Shown: positions 22,088 through 29,640 of the stretch, in pieces | Numbering within the stretch: position 1 is the stretch's first letter | Layout: every line of letters starts with the position of its first letter | Assembly: GCA_002434305.1 (NCBI GenBank) | Contig: DJJU01000011.1 | Span: 1 to 64,000 of the forward strand | Direction of reading: 5' to 3' | DNA from: Alicycliphilus sp. UBA6560 | GTDB taxonomy: Bacteria > Pseudomonadota > Gammaproteobacteria > Burkholderiales > Burkholderiaceae_C | DNA length: 64,000 bases | Translations under genes and position numbers: made by a program | Notes under the pieces: model-generated | What the model was told of the DNA's origin: nothing | Databases searched by the model: none | The model's input: only the letters and a program-made list of their open reading frames with translations

Positions 22088-22651
22088 ATGCTGATCCAGA
22101 TCGCCATCCACCAGCCCCAGATGCTCTGGCCCATCGTCCAGGGCACGCCCCGCTGGGTCTGGGGCCTGCTGGCCGCCCTGCTGTGGCTGGGCCTGACCCA
22201 GACACTGCCGCGCCAGGCGGGCCTGCGCCGCGCCCTACTGTCGCCGCTGGCGCTGGCGGGCTTCTCCGCCTGGGGCCTGGCGTCGGCCTTCGGCGGCAGC
22301 ACGGCGCTGGCCGCCGCCCTGGGTGCCTGGCTGCTGGCTGCCGCCCAGGCCTGCGCGGCCAGCCTGGCATGGCACCGCGCCCCGGCCGCCGGCACGCGCT
22401 ATGACGCGCAGGCGCGGCGCTTTCACCTGCCGGGCAGCCCGGTGCCGCTGCTGCTCATCCTGGCCATCTTCCTGACCAAGTACGCCGTGGGCGTGGAGCT
22501 GGTGCTGCAGCCCGCGCTGGCCCAGGACGGCGCCTTCGCCCTGCAGGTCGCGGCGCTGTACGGCATGTTCAACGGCCTGTTCCTGGCGCGCGCCGCGCGG
22601 CTGTGGCGCTTGGCGCAGCGCGGCAGCCAAGGCGGCCCGGCCTTTGCCTGA
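22088..22651 (+). CDS. DUF6622-like membrane protein
   Basis: A 187-aa membrane protein with about five hydrophobic segments: LWPIVQGTPRWVWGLLAALLW, a helix after LRRALLSPLALAGF, a third long Ala/Leu segment, PVPLLLILAIFLTKYAVGVE and a final helix. It resembles DUF6622 proteins, but this is from memory. Starts at ATG 22088 with AGGAG upstream. It may form an operon with the 2TM protein and the LytS/LytTR pair downstream. Function unknown. Confidence 0.75.
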   Translation: MLIQIAIHQPQMLWPIVQGTPRWVWGLLAALLWLGLTQTLPRQAGLRRALLSPLALAGFSAWGLASAFGGSTALAAALGAWLLAAAQACAASLAWHRAPAAGTRYDAQARRFHLPGSPVPLLLILAIFLTKYAVGVELVLQPALAQDGAFALQVAALYGMFNGLFLARAARLWRLAQRGSQGGPAFA

Positions 22652-22692
22652 CTGCGCAGATCTCTTCAACCCCCAAAGCAGCGAGCAACCCC

Positions 22693-22986
22693 ATGACACA
22701 TCCTGAACACACCCTCGACCCGGAACGGGAACGCCTGGCGCAGCGCCGCGCGCGAGCCAAGCTGGGCTGGTACTTTCACGCCTGCGTCTACGTTCTGGTC
22801 AACCTGCTGCTGGCCTTCGTCTCGGCGCGCAGCACGCACGCCTGGGCCATCTATCCAGCGCTGGGCTGGGGCCTAGGCCTGCTGCTGCACGGCGCGGCGG
22901 TGTGGCTGGCGGCGCCCGGCGGCGCGCTGTATGCCCAGCTGCTGGAGCGCGAGCGCGCCGCCCTGCGCCGTCCGCCCGCTGCCTGA
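22693..22986 (+). CDS. 2TM-domain protein
   Basis: A 97-aa protein with a charged N-terminal helix (DPERERLAQRRARAKLGWYF), two membrane helices (FHACVYVLVNLLLAFV and YPALGWGLGLLLHGAAVWL) and a charged tail. This is the 2TM domain, often fused to or next to LytS-type histidine kinases, which is also the context here. It may sense a membrane signal for the kinase downstream. Confidence 0.8.
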   Translation: MTHPEHTLDPERERLAQRRARAKLGWYFHACVYVLVNLLLAFVSARSTHAWAIYPALGWGLGLLLHGAAVWLAAPGGALYAQLLERERAALRRPPAA

Positions 22987-23041
22987 TCGCCGCCCGCACG
23001 TCGCGCAAAATAGCCGCCCGTCCGCCCACTCCTCGCCTGCC

Positions 23042-24091
23042 GTGCCCGCTCCCCCTTCCCTGCTGCGCCATCTGCTGCATGACGGGCTGGTCACCGCCGC
23101 CTTCTGTTGCGCCATCGCCCTGGCGCTGACGCTGGGCGGCCACGGCCGCTGGGACGTGCAGCTGGCCTATTCGCTGGCCATCGGCCTGCCCTCCTGGCTG
23201 ATCATCGAGGCGGGGCGCTTCGCCCTGTCCGGCGGCAGCAACCGCTGGCCGCGCGGCTGGCGCGGCGTGCTGCTGGTGCTGGCAGGCAGCGGCTGCGGCC
23301 TGGTGCTGGGCACGCTGCTGGGCGACGCCTACAGCGGCCATGCCCAGCCCCTGTGGAGCAGCCCCTGGCTGCCGTCCACCCTGGTCATCACCCTGCTGGC
23401 GGCGGCGGCCATCTCGTTTTTCTTCCACAGCCGTGCGCAGGCGCAGCAGCTGGCGCTGCAGGCCGCGCAGGCCCAGCGCGACGCGGCGCAGGCGCGCCTG
23501 GCGCTCTTGCAGGCGCAGCTGGAGCCACACATGCTGTTCAACACCCTGGCCAACCTGCGCGTGCTGATCGCTACCGACGCGCCGCGCGCGCAGGCCATGC
23601 TGGACCACCTGATCGACTACCTGCGCGCCACCCTGGGCGCCTCGCGCGCCACGCCGCTGCACCCGCTGCGCGAGGAGTTCGCGCGGCTGGCCGACTACCT
23701 GGCGCTGATCGCCGTACGCATGGGGCCACGCCTGCGCTTCTCGCTGGACCTGCCCGCGCCGCTGGCGCCGCTGCCGGTGCCGGCGCTGGTGCTGCAGCCG
23801 CTGGTGGAAAACGCCATCCGCCACGGTCTGGAGCCGTGCGTCGAAGGCGGCACGGTGCGCGTGCAGGCGCGGCTGCTGGAGGGCGGTGCGCGCCTGCAGC
23901 TCACGGTGCACGACAGCGGCGCCGGCCTGGGCAGCGCGCCTCAACCGACCGAAGGCGGCACGCACTTCGGCCTGAGCCAGGTGCGCGAGCGGCTGGCTAC
24001 GCTGTACGGCGCGGCCGGCACGCTGGAACTGGCGCCAGGCCCCCAAGGCGGCAAGCTGGCCACCGTCACCCTGCCCCTGCCAACGCCATGA
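23042..24091 (+). CDS. LytS/AlgZ-type sensor histidine kinase
   Basis: A 349-aa kinase with about four membrane helices in the first 130 residues, a coiled coil (AQQLALQAAQAQRDAAQAR) and a His_kinase domain. The phospho-acceptor is in LEPHMLFNTLANLRVL, the LEPHFLFN box of this family. The ATP-binding N box is LVENAIRHGLEP and the G box HDSGAGLG. Start taken as GTG at 23042; the more upstream in-frame start overlaps the 2TM gene. Its stop overlaps the regulator start (ATGA). Confidence 0.9.
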   Translation: MPAPPSLLRHLLHDGLVTAAFCCAIALALTLGGHGRWDVQLAYSLAIGLPSWLIIEAGRFALSGGSNRWPRGWRGVLLVLAGSGCGLVLGTLLGDAYSGHAQPLWSSPWLPSTLVITLLAAAAISFFFHSRAQAQQLALQAAQAQRDAAQARLALLQAQLEPHMLFNTLANLRVLIATDAPRAQAMLDHLIDYLRATLGASRATPLHPLREEFARLADYLALIAVRMGPRLRFSLDLPAPLAPLPVPALVLQPLVENAIRHGLEPCVEGGTVRVQARLLEGGARLQLTVHDSGAGLGSAPQPTEGGTHFGLSQVRERLATLYGAAGTLELAPGPQGGKLATVTLPLPTP

Positions 24092-24906
24092 ACGACGCCG
24101 CCGCTCCCAGCGCCCTGATCGCCGAGGACGAGCCGCTGCTGGCCGCGGCGCTGCAGGCCGAGCTGGTGCGCGCCTGGCCCGAGCTGGCCATCGCCCGCGT
24201 GGTGGGCGACGGCCTGGCCGCCGAGCGCGAGGCGCTGGCCCTCAGGCCCCAGGTGCTGTTCTTTGACATCCGCATGCCCGGCCAGAGCGGCCTGGACGCC
24301 GCCGCCGCGCTGGCCGACGCCTGGCCCGAGGGCGAGCCCTTTCCGCTGCTGGTCTTCGTCACCGCCTACGACCAGTACGCCGTGCAGGCCTTCGAGGCCC
24401 AGGCGGTGGACTACCTGCTCAAGCCGGTGCAGCCCGCGCGCCTGCAAAAAACAGTACGAAAACTCAAGGAAACGCTTGCCAGGCAAGCGCCAGCAGCTAC
24501 CCATTTGGAAGCAACCCTGGACCAGCTGCGCGGCCTGCTGGCGGCGCCGGCGCTGCGGCCGCAGCCGAGCGCCGCCCCGCTCACCCTGCTGCAGGCGGCC
24601 AGCGCCAGCGGCAACCGCATCGAGATGGTGCCGGTGGCCGACGTCGTCTACTTCGAGGCCGCCGACAAATACGTACGCATGCTTACGCCCGGGCACGAAT
24701 ACCTGCTGCGCACCCCGCTCAAGGAGCTGGCGGCGCGGCTGGACCCGGCCGAGTTCTGGCAGGTGCACCGCGGCGCCCTGGTGCGCGCCCGCTGCATTGC
24801 CGCCGCCGAGCGCGACGAGGCCGGGCGGCTGCACCTGCGCCTGCACGGCCGGCCGGAGCGGCTGGCCGTGAGCCGGCTGCACGCCGCACTGTTCAAGGCG
24901 ATGTAG
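24088..24906 (+). CDS. LytTR response regulator (AlgR/LytR family)
   Basis: A 272-aa regulator: receiver domain (residues about 8-130; acidic pair in LIAEDEPLL, phospho-acceptor Asp in VLFFDIRMPGQSG, VFVTAYDQYAVQAF, DYLLKPVQ), a linker, and a C-terminal LytTR DNA-binding domain (about 170-270; VADVVYFEAADKYVRML, EFWQVHRGALV). The linker between the domains is coded by a copy of the palindromic repeat (24458-24510). It is translationally coupled to the kinase and likely controls a small set of envelope or surface genes. Confidence 0.93.
   Translation: MNDAAAPSALIAEDEPLLAAALQAELVRAWPELAIARVVGDGLAAEREALALRPQVLFFDIRMPGQSGLDAAAALADAWPEGEPFPLLVFVTAYDQYAVQAFEAQAVDYLLKPVQPARLQKTVRKLKETLARQAPAATHLEATLDQLRGLLAAPALRPQPSAAPLTLLQAASASGNRIEMVPVADVVYFEAADKYVRMLTPGHEYLLRTPLKELAARLDPAEFWQVHRGALVRARCIAAAERDEAGRLHLRLHGRPERLAVSRLHAALFKAM
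24458..24510. repeat. Short palindromic repeat copy, inside the LytTR regulator
   Basis: Contains CGCTTGCCAGGCAAGCGCC and AGCAGCTA followed by CATTT. It is read in frame as the linker KETLARQAPAATHLE between the receiver and LytTR domains. Confidence 0.75.
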
Positions 24907-24935
24907 GGCGGACGGCGGCGCCCGCCCCGGGCCGC

Positions 24936-26888
24936 TTACTCGCCCGGCTCGCGCTCGCGGGCGGCGGCCGCGGCGGGCTGCCGCGCCGGCGCCGCCTGGC
25001 GCGGCGCGCGTGCGTCCGCGCCCGAGCCCTTCCAGCTCGGCGGCACCTGCGACGGGCCGGTGGTGGCGGGGTTGAAGCTGCGGGCCTGCTCGGGCATCAG
25101 CGCGCTGACGGGCTCCGGGTGCGGCGAGCGGCTGCGGTTGAGTTCCTGGGCGATCTGCACCGCCGAGGCCGGGCGGCCGGCGATCGTCGGGCGGATGCCG
25201 GGGCTGGCCTGCAATTCCTCTGCGCTGGGCTCGCGCGGCGAAAAGCTGTGCGCATCGGCCAGCGGCCAGTACAGCTTGTAGACGCTGTGCTGGTTCTCCA
25301 GGTCGTCCAGGATGGCGCCGAAGCGGATGGTGGGCATGACGGCCGATAGCAGCCGGATGCGCGAGCTGTCGATGCGCCGCACGATGTGGTGCGGGGTCAG
25401 CTGGTCGGGGTGCATCAGACCGGCGGCCTGCAGCAATTCCTTCAGCGCATGCAGCGTGTTGGCGTGGTACTGCGCCACGCGCGTGGCCTTGTCGGGCACC
25501 ACCAGGGCGCGCTCGCGCAGCGCGTCCTGCGTGGCGATGCCGGTCGGGCAGCGGCCGGTGTGGCAGACCTGCGCCTGGATGCAGCCCAGCGCCATCATGA
25601 AGCCGCGCCCGGAGTTGCACCAGTCGGCGCCCAGGGCGAACATGCGCGCCAGGTCGAACGAGTTGATGACCTTGCCGGCCGCGCCGATCTTGATGCGGTG
25701 GCGCAGGTTCACGCCGATCAGCGTGTTGTTGACCAGGTGCAGGCCCTCCTGCACCGGCGCGCCCATGTGGTCGGCGAACTCGATGGGCGCGGCACCCGTG
25801 CCGCCCTCGGCGCCATCGACCACGATGTAGTCGGGCGTGATGTCGGTCTCCAGCATCGCCTTGACGATGGCGAACCACTCCCAGATGTGGCCGATGCACA
25901 GCTTGAAGCCCACCGGCTTGCCGCCCGACAGCTGGCGCAGCTGGGCAATGAAGTGCATCAGCTCCACCGGCGTGGAGAAGGCGCTGTGCGACGACGGCGA
26001 CACGCAGTCCTGCCCGATGGGGATGCCGCGCGCGGCGGCGATCTCACTGGTGACCTTGGCACCCGGCAGCATGCCGCCGTGACCCGGCTTGGCGCCTTGG
26101 CTGATCTTGATCTCGATCATTTTGACCTGGGGCTGGCGCGCCTGTTCGGCAAAGCGCTCGGGGTTGAAGCTGCCGTCGTCGTTGCGGCAGCCGAAGTAGC
26201 CCGAGCCAATTTCCCAGATCAAATCGCCGCCATGCTCGCGGTGGTAGCGGCTGATGCCGCCCTCGCCCGTGTCGTGGGCGAAGCCGTCCATCTTGGCGCC
26301 CTGGTTCAGCGCCAGGATGGCGTTGGCCGACAGCGCGCCGAAGCTCATGGCCGAGATGTTGAACACGCTGGCGTTGTAGGGCTGGGTGCAGGGCGCGACG
26401 CCCTCCAGCGGCTCGCCCGGGCGCCCGCCGATCCAGATGCGGAAGTCGTGCGAGTCGATCTTCGTCGTCTGCATGGAGTGGTTGATCCACTCATAGCCCT
26501 TGGCGCCCACGTCCAGCTTGGTGCCGAAGGGCCGCACGTCGGGTTCGCCCTTGGAGCGCTGGTAGACCACCGAGCGCTGCGCGCGCGTGAAGGGCTCGCC
26601 GTCCTCCACGTCGCCCTCGATGAAGTACTGGCGGATCTCCGGGCGGATGAACTCCAGCCAAAAGCGCATGTGGCCCAGGATGGGATAGTTGCGCAGGATG
26701 GCGTGGCGGGTCTGGCGCAGGTCGCGCAGGCCCACCAGCGTGAGCAGGCTGGACACGGCCAGCAGCACCGCTGGCGTCCAGCCGAAGCCGAAGGCCGCCA
26801 GCCACAGCGTGCAGGCCAGCGCAAGGAGCGAACACAGCGCCAGCGTGCTGTAGCGCACGCTGTTGACGAAAAAGGAGTGAAGCTTCAT
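24936..26888 (-). CDS. FMN-binding glutamate synthase-like protein
   Basis: A 650-aa protein with two N-terminal membrane helices (residues about 10-60) followed by a GltB-type FMN domain. Conserved blocks include SAMSFGALSANAILALN, DTGEGGISRYHREHGGDLIWEIGSGYFG, KISQGAKPGHGG, VDGAEGGTGAAP and a cysteine cluster in CIQAQVCHTGRCPTGIATQ. There is no glutaminase domain, so it is not a complete GltB. Membrane-anchored homologues are widespread but their substrate is unclear. The Ala/Arg-rich tail of about 40 residues looks disordered. Start chosen at ATG 26888, just before the first membrane helix. Confidence 0.88.
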   Translation of the reverse strand: MKLHSFFVNSVRYSTLALCSLLALACTLWLAAFGFGWTPAVLLAVSSLLTLVGLRDLRQTRHAILRNYPILGHMRFWLEFIRPEIRQYFIEGDVEDGEPFTRAQRSVVYQRSKGEPDVRPFGTKLDVGAKGYEWINHSMQTTKIDSHDFRIWIGGRPGEPLEGVAPCTQPYNASVFNISAMSFGALSANAILALNQGAKMDGFAHDTGEGGISRYHREHGGDLIWEIGSGYFGCRNDDGSFNPERFAEQARQPQVKMIEIKISQGAKPGHGGMLPGAKVTSEIAAARGIPIGQDCVSPSSHSAFSTPVELMHFIAQLRQLSGGKPVGFKLCIGHIWEWFAIVKAMLETDITPDYIVVDGAEGGTGAAPIEFADHMGAPVQEGLHLVNNTLIGVNLRHRIKIGAAGKVINSFDLARMFALGADWCNSGRGFMMALGCIQAQVCHTGRCPTGIATQDALRERALVVPDKATRVAQYHANTLHALKELLQAAGLMHPDQLTPHHIVRRIDSSRIRLLSAVMPTIRFGAILDDLENQHSVYKLYWPLADAHSFSPREPSAEELQASPGIRPTIAGRPASAVQIAQELNRSRSPHPEPVSALMPEQARSFNPATTGPSQVPPSWKGSGADARAPRQAAPARQPAAAAAREREPGE

Positions 26889-27022
26889 TGGAACCCTGAT
26901 GACAGGCGGGCACTGCGGCCCACAAGGCGGGGCGCGGGCCCCGTGCGGCGCGGGCATTATCCCCAGCCCGCCGCGAAGGATTCCTGCGTGCAGGCGGTCA
27001 TGCGGCCGCCTCTTCGCTCTTC

Positions 27023-27072
27023 TTTCGATAGCTGCTAGCGCTTGTCTATCAAGCACTGGAGGCCGATTTGAC
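27023..27072. repeat. Short palindromic repeat copy at an IPTL gene end
   Basis: GATAGCTGCTAGCGCTTG, a short loop, CAAGCACTGGAGGCCGATTTGAC. Read on the minus strand it codes the last residues (KSASSA) and stop codon of the gene ending at 27049. Confidence 0.88.
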
Positions 27073-29577
27073 GCGAATCAATCGCAGGACCAGCCAGGGC
27101 AGCAGGGCCGACAACAGCAACAGGCTCCATGTTCCGAGCGTGGGAATGGCCTGGGTGCCAGCCGGCGCCATCAGCAGGCCCACCCCGCCAGGGTCGGCGA
27201 TGCGGCCCGGCGTGGGATCGTCGTCGCCCGGGCCGTTGTCGGTGAAACTCAGGGTGACGGTGCCGGCCCCCTCGTTCACCACCGCGTCGTCAAACGGTGC
27301 CCAGGCGTTGGCGGCGTTGCGCTTCCAATAGCGGGACCCAGGGGCTATGGCGGGGTAGGTCAGCACGACCTGCACCTGCGAGCATCCGGTCAGGGCGAAG
27401 TCGACCAGCCCATGCGGCAGCGCCAGCCCCGGGGGCGCGGCCTTGGGGCCGCTGGTGGCCGGCAGCTCCAGCGTGGCGTGCTCCAGGGTGCAGGCCGCAT
27501 CGCTGCTGCTGAAGCTGAGCCCAATGCCGCCCGGCAGCACGGTGCCGCGCCCGCTGGGCGTGGCCCGGCCGGTGGCCTCGGCGCTCCTGCCCACGGCGTT
27601 GGTGGCGGTGACGGCGAAGGTGTATTCCTGCCCGCCTCTCAGTCCCGTGGCTGTGCAGTGCGTGGCCGTGGCTGGGCTGGGCACGCAGCTGCCGGTGGGG
27701 CTGACGGCCACCTGGTAGCCGGTGACGGGGCTGCCGCCGTCGCTGGCCGGCGCGTCCCAGGCCAGCGTGGCGCTGCCCTCACCCGGCGCGATGCGCAGGT
27801 TCGTGGGCGCGCCGGGCGCGCTGGTCACTGCCAGGCTGACTTCCTTGCCCGGACCGTGGCGCACGGCGACCGTATGGCCAGCGGGCGGGGCATCCAAGCG
27901 CAGCGTCCCGGTGAGCGTGCCGGTGTAGGTGAATAGCGTATGGACGCCCGGGCCGAACCCGCTGACGGGGACCACCTGCAACGTCGCGCCCTGCAGGTCC
28001 AGGTCGCCGTTGACTTCGACCCGGTCGCTGGCTGCACCCAGCTTGAACTGCGCCTGCCCGCCCAGCACCAGCGGGCCGGTCGTGAGCGTGCCCGTGGCCT
28101 CGTCCGGCCCGCCGGGCCTGAGCGTGGCGGCCGCGGCCACCACGGTGGCGCCCACCCTGCCCGCGCCCGCCAGCGTGGCCCCGGCCGTCACGGTGAAGGT
28201 GGAGGCGTCCAGGCGGCCGCTCACGCGCAGCATGCCGCCGGCGACCGTCCAGGCCATGGGCTCGGCGACGGTGCCGGTCAGCTCCCAATGGCTGACATCC
28301 GTCTTGCTGCCCCTGGCAAAGCCCTTGTAGCGGCCCATATCCAGACTGCCACTGCCCCCGGTGCCCGTCAGCGTCAGTACGTTGCCGCTGCAACTGCCCG
28401 TGCAGGCCACGTCGCCGATGATGGAAGAGCCGGGCACCAGCGACAGCGAGTTGCTGCCGCCGGTGAAGCTGATGGCGTTGGCTCCAGCCCCCGCGCCGGC
28501 AGCGATGGTGCCGGCATTGACGATGGACAGACCGCTGCCCACGATGCCCTCGCCGCCGCGTCCCTGCGCGGTGGCACCCGGTCGAAAACCCAGGCCGCCC
28601 CAGCCGCCACTGCCGTCGCCACCGGCGCTGCCCTGCCCCAAGGTGGAGGCGGCCCCGCCAGCGCCACCCTGCACCGTGGCGCCGGCGCGGTTGGTCAGCG
28701 TGACCTGCCCGCTGAGGCCGGGGCCACCTGCACCCGCGCCGGCACTGGCCCCGCCCTGGATGGTGCCGTGGTTGTCCACCTCCAGGACAACGCCGGCGTC
28801 CGCGGCGATGCCGGCGCCGCCATCGCCGCTGCCGGCGCCCCGAATGCCCGTCGAAGTGGCGCCGTCCATCCCTCCCTCGCCGCCCTTGAAGGTGCCCCGA
28901 TTGTCGATGCGCACCGCACCCAGAGCCAGCAGCCCCACGCCGCCCCCGCCGCCATGACCAGGCACGGCCCCTATGCGCCAGCTGCTGGTGCCGCCGCTGC
29001 CGCCACGCCCGCCAGCAATGGTCCCTGCGTTGGCGATCAGGGGAGCGCCCCGCGTGACCAGGCCTGCGCCACCGCCACCGCCGCCACCGCCGCGCAGGCA
29101 GGTGGCCTGGCTGCCACCGCCGCCGCCGTACCCACCTGTGGCTGCCCCGCCGGCCGCCACCGTGAGTGCACCGGCCGTCGGGGGCAACAGCAACCCCATG
29201 CCGCCCTCGCCCCCACCGCCGCCGCCACCACTGCAGCCTGAGCAGCCCACCCTGATCTGGCAGCCCCCGCCGTCACCTCCCGGGGCACCAGCAGCGCTGG
29301 CGGCCAGCTCGCCCCCAAGGCTCTCCAGGCCCAACCTGCCGCCATCGCCGCCGGCGCCGCCATCGCCGCTGAAGCCGCTATGGCCTCTGGCGCCCAAAAC
29401 CGCTAGCCCGGTGAGCGGGTCCACCGCTCCACCCGCGCCTCCATACAACTCGCCATAGGAGCCCGCCCCTCCCGCCCCGCCGCTGGCCCATGCACCACCC
29501 GGCGCCAGCATGCCGGCCGCTACAAGCCAGGCCAGCACCAGGGCACCCCACAGGCCGCCGATACGATTCATATTCAT
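27049..29577 (-). CDS. Glycine-rich secreted protein with IPTL-CTERM sorting signal
   Basis: An 842-aa exported protein. It has a signal peptide (residues about 1-32, ending GGAWA), a long glycine-rich region (about 33-380) of autotransporter-like repeats (NAGTIAGG, NRGTFKGGEGG, NHGTIQGG), a beta-helix-like section (about 380-570), a fibronectin type III domain (about 575-665, APTNLRIAPGEGSATLAWD) and a choice-of-anchor U-like domain. The C-terminal sorting signal is IPTLGTWSLLLLSALLPWL plus a short basic tail. IPTL-CTERM proteins are thought to be processed by exosortase H. The last six codons and stop come from a palindromic repeat. Likely a surface or biofilm protein. Confidence 0.85.
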   Translation of the reverse strand: MNMNRIGGLWGALVLAWLVAAGMLAPGGAWASGGAGGAGSYGELYGGAGGAVDPLTGLAVLGARGHSGFSGDGGAGGDGGRLGLESLGGELAASAAGAPGGDGGGCQIRVGCSGCSGGGGGGGEGGMGLLLPPTAGALTVAAGGAATGGYGGGGGSQATCLRGGGGGGGGAGLVTRGAPLIANAGTIAGGRGGSGGTSSWRIGAVPGHGGGGGVGLLALGAVRIDNRGTFKGGEGGMDGATSTGIRGAGSGDGGAGIAADAGVVLEVDNHGTIQGGASAGAGAGGPGLSGQVTLTNRAGATVQGGAGGAASTLGQGSAGGDGSGGWGGLGFRPGATAQGRGGEGIVGSGLSIVNAGTIAAGAGAGANAISFTGGSNSLSLVPGSSIIGDVACTGSCSGNVLTLTGTGGSGSLDMGRYKGFARGSKTDVSHWELTGTVAEPMAWTVAGGMLRVSGRLDASTFTVTAGATLAGAGRVGATVVAAAATLRPGGPDEATGTLTTGPLVLGGQAQFKLGAASDRVEVNGDLDLQGATLQVVPVSGFGPGVHTLFTYTGTLTGTLRLDAPPAGHTVAVRHGPGKEVSLAVTSAPGAPTNLRIAPGEGSATLAWDAPASDGGSPVTGYQVAVSPTGSCVPSPATATHCTATGLRGGQEYTFAVTATNAVGRSAEATGRATPSGRGTVLPGGIGLSFSSSDAACTLEHATLELPATSGPKAAPPGLALPHGLVDFALTGCSQVQVVLTYPAIAPGSRYWKRNAANAWAPFDDAVVNEGAGTVTLSFTDNGPGDDDPTPGRIADPGGVGLLMAPAGTQAIPTLGTWSLLLLSALLPWLVLRLIRVKSASSA

Positions 29578-29587
29578 TTTTTCACTA

Positions 29588-29640
29588 CTTTTTTGATAGC
29601 TGCCAGCGCTTGACTCTCAATGTCTGCAGGCCGATTTGAC
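29588..29640. repeat. Short palindromic repeat copy at an IPTL gene end
   Basis: TTTTTTGATAGCTGCCAGCG, CTTGACTCTCAATG, then CAGGCCGATTTGAC. It supplies the C-terminal codons (VKSACRH) and stop of the gene ending at 29617. Confidence 0.85.

Noticed and set aside
27940..29458. Long plus-strand open frames opposite the glycine-rich IPTL gene
   Set aside because: They are Pro/Ala-rich complements of the glycine repeats, and the minus-strand product has a signal peptide and sorting signal.
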